Positions 1 through 6,998 of a stretch of 8,474 nt of DNA are shown here, in pieces. The DNA comes from Phycisphaerae bacterium (lineage in GTDB: Bacteria; Planctomycetota; Phycisphaerae; Tepidisphaerales; Tepidisphaeraceae), in NCBI GenBank assembly GCA_014380825.1, contig JACMJD010000025.1, positions 1 to 8,474 on the forward strand. The letters are read 5' to 3'. Both the position numbers and the translations under genes were made by a program. Under the pieces are notes generated by a model. The model was not told where the DNA came from. It saw nothing but the letters and a program-made list of their open reading frames with translations, and did not search any database. Every line of letters begins with the position of its first letter. The stretch's first letter is position 1.

Positions 1-930
1 GTCCTCGACTTCGTCGACGTGCGCGGCCAGGAGGCCGTGAAGCGCGCGATCACAATCGCCAGCGCCGGTGCTCACAATCTGCTGATGATCGGTCCGCCCG
101 GCACCGGTAAGACGATGCTCGCTCAGCGCATTCCGGGAATTCTTCCGCCGTTGTCGCGCGGCGAATCGCTCGAGACAACGCGAATCTATTCGGCGCTCGG
201 CTTGCTGCCGGATGGAATCGCGTTGATGGACGAGCGGCCCGTTCGCACGCCACATCATTCCGCAACGGCGCAGGCGCTGATCGGTGGCGGGACGATTCCC
301 AAACCCGGCGAGGTTTCGCTCGCGCATCACGGCATCCTCTTTCTTGACGAGCTCCCCGAGTTCAGCCGCTACGTATTGGAAATGCTCCGCCAGCCGCTGG
401 AAGGCGGCGAGGTGACGATCGCCCGCGCGCACGGGTCGATCAAATTCCCGGCGAACTTCATGCTCGTCGCCGCGACGAATCCAACGGCCAGCGGGTACGC
501 CGCCGCCGACAATCGCGCACGCGACAAATACCTCGGCAAGCTGAGCGGCCCGCTGCTCGACCGCATCGACATCCACGTCGAAGTTCCCGCCGTCGCGTAT
601 CGGGATCTGACCAGCAAAGCCGCCGGCACTGACAGCGCGACGATGCGCAAGAGTGTCGATCGAGCGCGCGAGTCGCAACGGAAGCGTTTCAACGGCGCCA
701 TCACCAACGCCGGTATGGACAGCCGGTTGCTCAAACAACACTGCGACTTGGACGATTCGTGCCTGCTCCTGATGAAGCAGGCGATGGACGAGCTCGGCCT
801 GAGCGCCCGGGCGTACGACAAGGTCCGACGCGTCGCCCGCACGATCGCCGACATCGACGGCTCCGAAAAGATCCGCGAGCAACATCTCGCCGAAGCGGTG
901 CAGTATCGGTTGCTCGATCGGCGGTTCTGA
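1..930 (+). CDS. comM: ComM/YifB-family AAA+ ATPase (Mg-chelatase-like), C-terminal 309 residues
   Basis: The reading frame is open at the left edge, so the N-terminal part lies outside the window. In better studied bacteria ComM is a hexameric DNA helicase that drives branch migration when transformed DNA recombines. Counting from the first codon, the sequence shows the family linker DFVDVRGQ (3-10), Walker A GPPGTGKT (31-38), Walker B ILFLDE (112-117), sensor-1 AATNP (157-161) and the arginine-finger segment SGPLLDR (182-188). It then has the Mg_chelatase_C helical domain, including LGLSARAYDKVRRVARTIAD, to the TGA at 928-930. One oddity is that the short segment between AATNP and SGPLLDR, which in most ComM proteins is longer and carries a CPCG-type cysteine cluster, contains no cysteine here. 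Magnesium-chelatase ChlI is the main alternative, but the linker and C-terminal domain favour ComM. The next + strand gene is over 350 bp away, so no operon partner is visible downstream. Confidence 0.93.
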   Translation, partial: VLDFVDVRGQEAVKRAITIASAGAHNLLMIGPPGTGKTMLAQRIPGILPPLSRGESLETTRIYSALGLLPDGIALMDERPVRTPHHSATAQALIGGGTIPKPGEVSLAHHGILFLDELPEFSRYVLEMLRQPLEGGEVTIARAHGSIKFPANFMLVAATNPTASGYAAADNRARDKYLGKLSGPLLDRIDIHVEVPAVAYRDLTSKAAGTDSATMRKSVDRARESQRKRFNGAITNAGMDSRLLKQHCDLDDSCLLLMKQAMDELGLSARAYDKVRRVARTIADIDGSEKIREQHLAEAVQYRLLDRRF

Positions 931-1282
931 ACCGTTGGCTTAAACGGCTTCGATGTCGACACCAATTTTCCCACCTTTTTCGCATAACTCCCGGCCCGGC
1001 CGGTCCCTATCGCGCCGGCGGAAATGGGTTCGTTACGCTAAATCGATAGCGCGCCGCGCACGCTCCCCGCGTAAAACAGACGCCGATCAATCTTCAATTG
1101 CCAAAGAACCGCGCTCGCGTCGAAACACGAGCGTCCCTATATACTGAGGCTGTTGCGCGCCGCGCGATGCTGGCGCGCAGCGCAAGCGGCGGATCCTCGA
1201 TATCTGCGTAGAATTGCATCAAGAAATTTTTATTTCTGAAGATCGCGCGCTGCGCGTCGGAACGAGGATCGAAGAGAAAGCC
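931..1282. other. Intergenic region, no gene recognised
   Basis: About 350 bp separate the ComM stop from the chosen methyltransferase start. Open frames here are short and have no recognisable content. A few small hairpins exist: CGCTA/TAGCG at 1036-1051 and TGCGCGC/GCGCGCA with arms 1154-1160 and 1173-1179. None is followed by a T-run, so none is a clear intrinsic terminator. TATACT at 1140-1145 resembles a -10 box, but I see no matching -35 box 16-18 bp upstream. The methyltransferase promoter is presumably somewhere in this region. A small RNA cannot be excluded, but nothing supports one. Confidence 0.5.
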
Positions 1283-1885
1283 GTGAGCACGATCGACTGG
1301 TACGACCGCAACGCCAGCGCCTTTGACGAGCGCACGCGCGACATCGACGTCGTGCCGCAGATGCGACCGTTCCTCGATTTGCTGCCGCCGGGCGCCGAAA
1401 TCCTCGACGCCGGCTGCGGACCCGGGCGCGATATCCAGTTGATGGTGCGGCTCGGTTTTCCAGCGACCGGCTTCGACGCATCGCGATCCATGGTCGATCT
1501 AGCCCGGGCGAATACCGTGCAGACGATTCATCATCTGGCGTTTCATCAACTGGCGTTCGTCAACGCGTTCGACGGCATCTGGGCGAACGCATCACTGCTG
1601 CACGTGCCAACGGACGAGATCGACGACGCGATCCGACGACTGAAGCGCGCGCTGCGTGCCAACGGCGTGCTTTACGTGAGCGTCAAAGCCGGTGACGGGG
1701 TTCGGACCGCGGAAGATGGGCGAGTTTTCAACGATTACTCGGAACCATCGATGCGCGCATTATTCGCACGGCATGTGGCGCTCGACTTGATCAGCATCGA
1801 GCACTCCGCGCCCGGCGCGCAGCAAGTCGATCGCAAACCCTGGCTTCACGCGCTCGCAAGAAAAACTTCGCCACCCTCCGTGTAG
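1283..1885 (+). CDS. Small class I SAM-dependent methyltransferase, substrate unknown
   Basis: This is a compact 200-residue Rossmann-fold methyltransferase. Using GTG at 1283 as residue 1, motif I is ILDAGCGPGRD (40-50). The acidic residue that would hold the SAM ribose is Asp65 in GFDAS, and FDGIWANASLLHV (96-108) carries motifs II-III. The GTG start is preferred because it gives MSTIDWYDRNASAF, a typical N-terminus for this family. It also follows a purine-rich stretch, GAAGAGAAAG, at 1271-1280. A longer in-frame start, TTG at 1214, would add 23 residues that look unrelated to the fold. The family resembles TehB/UbiE-like small-molecule methyltransferases that are usually annotated only as class I enzymes. 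The substrate cannot be read from the sequence. The gene stands alone and converges on nfo, with a 59-bp gap between the two stop codons. Confidence 0.85.
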   Translation: MSTIDWYDRNASAFDERTRDIDVVPQMRPFLDLLPPGAEILDAGCGPGRDIQLMVRLGFPATGFDASRSMVDLARANTVQTIHHLAFHQLAFVNAFDGIWANASLLHVPTDEIDDAIRRLKRALRANGVLYVSVKAGDGVRTAEDGRVFNDYSEPSMRALFARHVALDLISIEHSAPGAQQVDRKPWLHALARKTSPPSV

Positions 1886-1887
1886 CG

Positions 1888-1942
1888 GCGGCACTTGTGC
1901 CGCGTTCTCGTTTCGCACGGACCAACGCGGCACAAGCGCCGC
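1888..1942. repeat. 19-bp inverted repeat between convergent genes, possible two-way terminator
   Basis: The left arm GCGGCACTTGTGCCGCGTT (1888-1906) and right arm AACGCGGCACAAGCGCCGC (1924-1942) pair at 18 of 19 positions around a 17-nt loop. The left arm can also fold on itself (GCGGCAC, TT, GTGCCGC; 1888-1903). The element begins 2 bp after the methyltransferase stop and ends 2 bp before the nfo stop, so it occupies nearly the whole convergent gap. That position suits transcription termination from both sides or an mRNA 3'-end protector. However, neither side has a T-run, so a standard intrinsic terminator is unproven. It may instead be one copy of a dispersed palindromic (REP-like) element. 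Confidence 0.8.
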
Positions 1943-1944
1943 GT

Positions 1945-2796
1945 CTAAATCAGCGATCGCAGCGCTTCCAGATCGCGCTCTTCCCAAAATCGTCCGTCAT
2001 CCGATTTGCCCGTTGGAAGCTCGAACACCTTCGGCACGTTCTTGAACTTCTCATCGCGGACTATCGCCTTGAATCCATCCAATCCGATCTTGCCGAACCC
2101 GATGTGATCGTGCCGATCAACCCGGCTGCCAAGCTCCTTCTTCGAATCATTCAGATGCCAGACTTTGATCGCCGAAATGCCGACGGTTGATTCGATCCGC
2201 TTCCGGAACTTGGCGTACTTCCGCCCGCGGAAATCGTAACCCGCCGCCCACAGGTGCGCGGTGTCGAGACAGACGGCCAATCGTTGTGGATGCTTCGCGC
2301 GCTCGATGATCCTGGCAAGATGCTCGAGCGTGCAGCCGAGGCAACTCCCCTGCCCGGCCGTGATCTCCAGACACGTCGTCACCGACTTGGCCGCCTCGGG
2401 AATTTGATCGTGGATCACGTTGAGCGATGCGATGACTTTCTCGATGCCTGCTTCTTCGCCAGCGCCGACATGCGCGCCCGGATGCACGACGAGATACGGA
2501 ATTCCAAGCAGATGACATCGTCGGATTTCCTCGACGAAGAGCTCGACGCTCTGCCGCCAGAACTGCGGATTCGCCGCCGCCAGGTTGATCAGGTAACTCG
2601 CGTGCGCGACGGTCTTCTTGAACTTCAACCGCTTCGCGTGCGACTTCCACAGCGTGATCGTCTCATCGGATAACGGCGGCACGCGCCATTGCTGCTGGTT
2701 CTTGGTAAAGATCTGAACGGTATCCATCTCCAACTTTTCGGCGCTCAGCAACGCGTTGTGCAATCCGCCGGAGATGGAGAGATGGGCGCCGAACAC
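1945..2796 (-). CDS. nfo: Endonuclease IV, class II AP endonuclease
   Basis: Nfo cuts the DNA backbone 5' of abasic sites and trims blocked 3' ends in base excision repair, using three zinc ions in a TIM barrel. Counting from GTG at 2796 (283 residues), all nine metal ligands known from the E. coli enzyme have counterparts: His65 (VAHASYL), His105 (VVHPGAH), Glu144 (CLEITAGQG), Asp178 and His181 (CLDTAHLWAAGYD), His214 (WHLNDSK), Asp227 and His229 (VDRH) and Glu259 (FELP). The family N-terminus (FGAHLSISGG) begins right after this GTG. The frame stays open upstream, with GTG at 2874 and ATG at 2868, but those extra residues would be encoded by the octamer repeat and match nothing in the family. 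No Shine-Dalgarno sequence precedes the GTG at 2796, so the start is not settled. It is the last gene of the minus-strand series, 106 bp after the secreted-protein gene. Confidence 0.95.
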   Translation of the reverse strand: MFGAHLSISGGLHNALLSAEKLEMDTVQIFTKNQQQWRVPPLSDETITLWKSHAKRLKFKKTVAHASYLINLAAANPQFWRQSVELFVEEIRRCHLLGIPYLVVHPGAHVGAGEEAGIEKVIASLNVIHDQIPEAAKSVTTCLEITAGQGSCLGCTLEHLARIIERAKHPQRLAVCLDTAHLWAAGYDFRGRKYAKFRKRIESTVGISAIKVWHLNDSKKELGSRVDRHDHIGFGKIGLDGFKAIVRDEKFKNVPKVFELPTGKSDDGRFWEERDLEALRSLI

Positions 2797-2820
2797 GCGG
2801 GGAAGTGTCGCGAATCGGAA

Positions 2821-2902
2821 AACGATGACAAGGTGATGCGGTGACAAGGTGAGAATGCAATTCCGCATTTTCACCTTGTCACCCGTTCACCTCGTCACCT
2901 TG
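2821..2902. repeat. Symmetric array of CAAGGTGA-type octamers forming a long hairpin
   Basis: On the + strand four 8-bp units run head to tail: AACGATGA (degenerate), CAAGGTGA, TGCGGTGA and CAAGGTGA (2821-2852). They are followed by an 18-bp palindromic centre (2853-2870). Four inverted units then run TCACCTTG, TCACCCGT, TCACCTCG and TCACCTTG (2871-2902). The core arms 2840-2858 and 2865-2883 pair over 19 bp with one mismatch around a 6-nt loop. An outer helix, 2826-2836 with 2887-2897, adds 10 of 11 pairs. The array starts on the base after the TAA stop (2905-2903) of the secreted-protein gene and ends 24 bp before the nfo GTG. No T-run follows. It could stabilise or process the mRNA between the two genes, attenuate nfo expression, or be a dispersed repeat without local function. 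Confidence 0.9.
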
Positions 2903-5092
2903 TTATGGTTTTCTCTGTGCCTTCAGGGCAGCCTTCGCTTCTTCCACCGGAACAAACTTCACGCTCCCGTCTCCATACAACATGTTCATGCCTTGGCCCT
3001 CGTGGCGGTTTTGGCGGTCGTGGAGGATGATCGTTTCGTTCGTTGCGGTGTCTGACGTCAGGCCTTTGCCGAGGTAGACGTAGCTGGTGTTCTTGTTGAT
3101 CCACGCGGCCTTCTCGTCGTCGTTCATCTGGTCGAGATTTTCCATATCCGGCCAATTGCCATTCGGGCAGAGGAAGGCGTGCAACGGAATTTCCATCGCG
3201 ACCAGCGACCCGAGATCCGGCGGATACTGTTTGTCATGATCGTTCGCGTATGCCTGGATCGCTACACCAATATGACGCTCGTTGGCCGAGCAACGTTGCC
3301 GGGCGGAGTTTAATTTACCTTTTTCGATCGCCGGCTGGATCACGCCCGCCAGCGCCGCGGGCGCAGCCAGCGCCGCCATGCTCGGGCCGTTGATCAGCTC
3401 GGCACCGGGAAACGGCGACGTGCTCTTCCAATAGAAACCACTTTCGTCCGCCCAGCTCATAGCACCAGCCGGCTCGAGATGTTTGACCAACTCATCCATC
3501 GGCGGGATGACCAGCTCCGGAGCGCGGACGCCGAACAGATCGGCGAAACCAATCGCGCCACGTGCGACCGCGAGAAGCGCTTGGTAATGATTCTCCGCCG
3601 CCTTGGGCAGATCGGTGAACTGGATTGATGTCGGCTTGTCGACCTTCAATCGATCGCGCACTGTTGCGTAGGCGGGATTATCGAGAATCGATTTCTGCGG
3701 CGCGCCGCGCTTGGCGGCCACCAGCGCGTTTTGCGGATACAGGGCGACGTACAGATATCCATCCATGATCGTCCACGACGGCGACACGAACGGCACCGCG
3801 ATGTAGCTAACCGTGAGATCGCCACTGGTTACGGTGCGAATTGCGACTTCAACGCCCTCTTTACGGGTGAACCCGGCGAGCGTGTTGGTGATCGCGGTGC
3901 TCACCGCGTTGAGCGACCGCTGCGCCTTGGCTGGATCGCGCAGCTTGTTCACACCGACCATCCCCAGAAACCCGTGGCCGGCGATCGTCGGATCTTCGTA
4001 GACGGCCCAGTGCTCGCCGAGCGCGCCGAACAGATCGGTCTCGACGTTCACGCCGGTGTACATCTGCGCGAGTCCGAAAACCTGACCAAACTTTTCCTGT
4101 GCGTTCGCGTCGACTTCGCCAAGGATGGTTCGAATCTCGCCGATTGCCCTGGCGATATCGAATCCGCCGGCCATCACACCGGTGGAGGTGGACGGGATCA
4201 TCTTGATCAGATCATCCGGGAGCGGCGAGGCGTCGGTGATCGAAAGCAAACCCTTGCGCGGCGCGGGAGCATCGACGAAGATTCGATCGGACCAGCCCTT
4301 GCCGTCGAAACCGCTCGACATGATGAGCCGGCGCATCCCGGCGATTCCGGTGGCCGCGCGGATTTGTGGCCACTTCTCCTGCAGATCGGGTTGGTTCGAC
4401 ATCTGCACACCGGCATCGACCAGGCGCAGCATTGCTTCATTGTCGTAATACGCGACGCACGTCGAATCACCGCCGCCGAGCTTTGCGAGCGCGGCTTTGA
4501 AGTTGTCATTATTGGTGATCGGCTTAGCCTTGTCCGTCCCGGCCAGCGCCATCGCGCCATCTTCGAAGCCAACGCTGAAGCCGACGATATCGTCGACCAC
4601 GAACGTGCGCACCGGAACTTCCGGCGGTGTGTTCGCCTGCGTCAGCAAATCGTCGAGTCGCTTCTGGATCGCCAGCGCATCTTTCCCCGCGCGCGAGAAG
4701 ATGGCGGCGTGCGGCATCGGGTTGCCGTTGCCCATTTCGATCGTGAAATACGCAGCGCTGGGATATTGCCACAGCGTCCCGCCGATCATCTTGAATGCGT
4801 CGACGGCCTGGGCCGCCTCCGCGCCGCCCTTCTGTGCGGCTTTGGCGAGCAGCTTGGGCAGAAGATCGGACGCCACCTGCCGCATGTTGGAATTGTCGAG
4901 CAGCGCCTTCAGGTGCGACTGCTGATACTCCGGCGCGGCCGTGAACGCTTCGGCGCCGCCCCAGCCGATGTAGAAAACCACATCCTCCGGCACGCGATCC
5001 GCCAACGGCGGCGCGCTCGCGGCGGATCCCAAAGCGATAAAACTCGTCGTTAACGTAACCAGCGCCAGAAATGCGCAGCGGATCGGCTTCAT
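2903..5092 (-). CDS. Secreted two-part protein ending in a prepilin-like H-X-DG domain
   Basis: This 729-residue protein has no function I can name. ATG at 5092 is preferred over the open frame upstream because it gives a clear signal peptide (basic KPIRC, hydrophobic core to about residue 22, Ala-rich cleavage zone near 25-27). AGAGGA lies about 8 nt before it as a good ribosome binding site. Residues about 30-560 resemble planctomycete exported proteins that begin with a PLADRVPEDVVFYIGW-like segment, loosely like DUF3352. After that come a hydrophobic helix (about 572-590) and the segment ARQRCSANERHIGVAIQAYA (597-616), then a C-terminal module with His697 followed ten residues later by DG (HEGQGMNMLYGDG). 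This tail looks like the body of DUF1559/H-X9-DG pseudopilins, but placed at the C-terminus instead of behind a prepilin leader. The product is probably periplasmic or membrane-tethered by the 572-590 helix. It sits 86 bp after the DUF89 gene, so it may have its own promoter. Confidence 0.85.
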   Translation of the reverse strand: MKPIRCAFLALVTLTTSFIALGSAASAPPLADRVPEDVVFYIGWGGAEAFTAAPEYQQSHLKALLDNSNMRQVASDLLPKLLAKAAQKGGAEAAQAVDAFKMIGGTLWQYPSAAYFTIEMGNGNPMPHAAIFSRAGKDALAIQKRLDDLLTQANTPPEVPVRTFVVDDIVGFSVGFEDGAMALAGTDKAKPITNNDNFKAALAKLGGGDSTCVAYYDNEAMLRLVDAGVQMSNQPDLQEKWPQIRAATGIAGMRRLIMSSGFDGKGWSDRIFVDAPAPRKGLLSITDASPLPDDLIKMIPSTSTGVMAGGFDIARAIGEIRTILGEVDANAQEKFGQVFGLAQMYTGVNVETDLFGALGEHWAVYEDPTIAGHGFLGMVGVNKLRDPAKAQRSLNAVSTAITNTLAGFTRKEGVEVAIRTVTSGDLTVSYIAVPFVSPSWTIMDGYLYVALYPQNALVAAKRGAPQKSILDNPAYATVRDRLKVDKPTSIQFTDLPKAAENHYQALLAVARGAIGFADLFGVRAPELVIPPMDELVKHLEPAGAMSWADESGFYWKSTSPFPGAELINGPSMAALAAPAALAGVIQPAIEKGKLNSARQRCSANERHIGVAIQAYANDHDKQYPPDLGSLVAMEIPLHAFLCPNGNWPDMENLDQMNDDEKAAWINKNTSYVYLGKGLTSDTATNETIILHDRQNRHEGQGMNMLYGDGSVKFVPVEEAKAALKAQRKP

Positions 5093-5133
5093 GATGTGTT
5101 CCTCTTTGTCACGAGTTCGAATGACAGCGCGGA

Positions 5134-5162
5134 ATATTGCAACTGATATGAAAGGAATGCAA
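5134..5162 (-). promoter_or_regulatory. Possible sigma70-type promoter for the secreted-protein gene
   Basis: Read on the minus strand, TTGCAT (5162-5157) and CAATAT (5139-5134) are separated by 17 bp in an AT-richer patch of an otherwise GC-rich gap. The start of transcription would fall near 5127, leaving about a 35-nt leader that includes AGAGGA before the ATG at 5092. The -10 match is only moderate, so this is a suggestion supported mainly by position and the 86-bp gap. Confidence 0.25.
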
Positions 5163-5178
5163 ATGCTTCGCTCACGCG

Positions 5179-6240
5179 CTACCGGAAACGGCATACCAGG
5201 TCGAACGTCTTCCCACCCAGGCGCTTCGCGATGACCGGGTCCTTGATCATCGCGATGTTCAACGCATCGCAGTTGAACCACGCGTCGAGATTGCTTTCGA
5301 TCCCGCGACCCATGCCTTCAAGGATGACGAGATCGGCGTCCGCAGATCGTTCATTGAGACGTTCGGACACTTCCGACAAGTCGATCAACGGATCACCCGT
5401 GCCGGTGGAGCACAGCTCGATCGGCAACCGCCGCAAATCCGGCTGCAACTCGATCACGCGCGGCCACCACATTTGAACGTCGAGGATCGACATGTCGTTC
5501 AGGGTGGGCAGCTCGTTGGCAGCGATGACAACGTGCGTGCCGCGCGTGGCCATCCAGCGGATTAGCGGGACGGCGCCGAGCAAGAAATCGCTGCCGGCGT
5601 TGTCGATGAAGAACACCGCCCGACGATGCGGAGCGCCGAGCATTCGCGCGGCGAGTGCATCGTAATCGTCAATCAACCATGGCCGCGGCGACAGGGAGTT
5701 TCGCGTCGTGAAGAAATCCGGGCTCGCGCCAAGAAACGCCTTGGCGGTTGCCTCGGCGCCCATGTCGAAGATGTTGCCGGCGAAGATTCCATTGAGGAGT
5801 GCGCGGAGCTTCGCTTCGCCGCTAAGTTCGTCCACTTGCGCGCAGACCGCAGGAAGCAGCGGCAGCATCTTTTCGTTCTCGCGATTCTTCAGATCGATGA
5901 ACGCATCGTTGAACCCGTGCTTCCGCAGCACCTCGTCTCGCCAGCGATCCAACAAAAGCATCGTCACGCGACCGAACGCATGCGGACGCGCGGCGAAGTC
6001 ATCGAGCTTCAGCGTCAATTCCATGCGTGCGGCGTCGGCGCGCCGCACGACGTCATCAAGCTCCGCGCCGCGCGCAATCTGCGCTTCGACGCCAAGCTTC
6101 AAAATCGTATTGATGTGACGCTTGAAGAATCCGACCCAGTGCAGCCGGCCGATTTCATCCTGCGACAGGTCCCAGTCGCACGCTTCGTATGTTGCAGCAT
6201 CGGCGAGTTTCACGAACGGGACGAGCGTGTCAGCAGTCAT
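5179..6240 (-). CDS. DUF89 metal-dependent phosphatase, PANK4-type (subfamily II)
   Basis: This 353-residue protein aligns from memory along its whole length with the C-terminal phosphatase domain of animal PANK4 and plant PanK2. Family members are damage-control phosphatases; the PANK4 domain dephosphorylates 4'-phosphopantetheine and oxidised derivatives, limiting CoA synthesis. Counting from ATG at 6240, visible matches are TYEACDWDL near the N-terminus (18-26), a KxREN motif (118-122), GNIFDMGA (155-162), FFIDNAGSDFLLG (210-222), NELPTLND (242-249), LVILEGMGR (304-312) and AKRLGG (338-343). Asp213, Asn214 and Asp249 correspond to the PANK4 metal ligands, with the same 1- and 36-residue offsets as I recall them. 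No kinase domain is attached. The ATG overlaps the dehydrogenase stop by one base (TGATG), with GGAGGG about 11 nt upstream, so translation is probably coupled. GTG one codon earlier is a less likely start. The substrate in this organism is not known; phosphopantetheine is the first guess. Confidence 0.9.
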   Translation of the reverse strand: MTADTLVPFVKLADAATYEACDWDLSQDEIGRLHWVGFFKRHINTILKLGVEAQIARGAELDDVVRRADAARMELTLKLDDFAARPHAFGRVTMLLLDRWRDEVLRKHGFNDAFIDLKNRENEKMLPLLPAVCAQVDELSGEAKLRALLNGIFAGNIFDMGAEATAKAFLGASPDFFTTRNSLSPRPWLIDDYDALAARMLGAPHRRAVFFIDNAGSDFLLGAVPLIRWMATRGTHVVIAANELPTLNDMSILDVQMWWPRVIELQPDLRRLPIELCSTGTGDPLIDLSEVSERLNERSADADLVILEGMGRGIESNLDAWFNCDALNIAMIKDPVIAKRLGGKTFDLVCRFR

Positions 6241-6998
6241 CACGCACTCATCCCTCCGTCCACAAAGATCGATTGCCCGGTGATGTATGAGCCGGCGTCG
6301 CTACAGAGCAGAAGCGCCAGGCCCGCGACGTCTTCTGGCTCGCCGGCGCGACCCATCGGCACCCATTCATCGGAGCGTTTCGCTTTCTCCTCGGTTTCGA
6401 ATGACGACTGATTCCGCAGCGTGCGGAAGAAACCAGGCGCTATAAGGTTGACCGTGATTCCTTCCTTCACCGTCGTGCGGGCCAGCGCTTTGGTCATGGT
6501 CGCCAGCGCGGATTTCGTCAGCGAGTACGGCAGCATTCCGGAATTTCCGCTTCGTTGCTGGATCGATCCGACATTGACGATCCGTCCGAACTTCTGCTGC
6601 CGAAAGATCGGCACGGCTCGCTGGCACAGCACGATGGGCGTGAACAGGTTGGCGCGGAACTGTTCTTCCATCAGTTCCAATTTCACTTCGAGCCAAGGCT
6701 GTTGCGACTGAATGGCCGCGTTGTTGACGAGAATGTGCAGGCCGCCAAGTTGTTCGATGGTGCGATCGATCCAGTGCGCGGCCAGGTTCGGGTCGCGGAT
6801 GTCGCCACCCAGGGCGATCGCTCGACTGTCAACCGCGTTGAACTTGTCGGCTTCCGCCTTGGCAACATCGAGATCGATATCTTGTATTGCCACTGCCGCG
6901 CCGGCGGATGCCAGCGCCTGCGCAATGCCCAGTCCGATCCCGCGGCCCGCGCCGGTGACCAGCGCGACGCGTCCCTGCAATGAGAAATTTGGTTTCAC
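6240..6998 (-). CDS. Short-chain dehydrogenase/reductase, classical SDR
   Basis: This 252-residue enzyme has every classical SDR landmark: TGAGRGIG cofactor loop (15-22), NNAA (92-95), catalytic Asn116, Ser145 (NVGS), Tyr158 and Lys162 (YSLTK), IAPGFFRT (187-193), and the C-terminal ITGQSIFVDGG signature. Asp40 at the end of the second strand (AIQD) points to NAD(H) rather than NADP(H). The closest general style is the FabG or gluconate 5-dehydrogenase type, acting on a small polyol, sugar or hydroxyacid, but the substrate cannot be read. The start is GTG at 6998, which overlaps the upstream SAM hydrolase stop in GTGA (4 bp); GAGG lies about 10 nt before it. Its stop shares one base with the DUF89 start. 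It is therefore the middle gene of a coupled trio. The trio suggests a shared pathway or condition, but gives no specific reaction. Confidence 0.95.
   Translation of the reverse strand: MKPNFSLQGRVALVTGAGRGIGLGIAQALASAGAAVAIQDIDLDVAKAEADKFNAVDSRAIALGGDIRDPNLAAHWIDRTIEQLGGLHILVNNAAIQSQQPWLEVKLELMEEQFRANLFTPIVLCQRAVPIFRQQKFGRIVNVGSIQQRSGNSGMLPYSLTKSALATMTKALARTTVKEGITVNLIAPGFFRTLRNQSSFETEEKAKRSDEWVPMGRAGEPEDVAGLALLLCSDAGSYITGQSIFVDGGMSA

Noticed and set aside
922..947. Terminator after ComM
   Set aside because: Two competing 5-bp hairpins (CGGTT/AACCG and CCGTT/AACGG) are short, and the only T-run, near 976-980, is too far away.
369..974. Minus-strand open frame of 201 codons
   Set aside because: It is antisense to ComM, with a low-complexity Ser/Arg-rich translation and no family resemblance.
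1140..1145. TATACT as a promoter -10 box
   Set aside because: No acceptable -35 sequence is found 16-18 bp upstream, and the distance to the methyltransferase start is about 140 bp.
1214..1282. TTG start extending the methyltransferase by 23 codons
   Set aside because: The added residues do not look like the family N-terminus, and the GTG at 1283 has a purine-rich stretch at suitable spacing.
2821..2902. CRISPR-like repeat array
   Set aside because: The units are 8 bp with no spacers between them and invert around a centre; there are no cas genes.
3731..5053. Long + strand open frame of 440 codons
   Set aside because: It lies wholly antisense to the secreted-protein gene. Its translation is rich in Arg, His and Asp with no recognisable domain, as expected for the shadow of a GC-rich gene.
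5626..6411. Plus-strand open frame of 261 codons
   Set aside because: It is antisense across the DUF89 and dehydrogenase genes, both of which have strong family motifs; the shadow has none.
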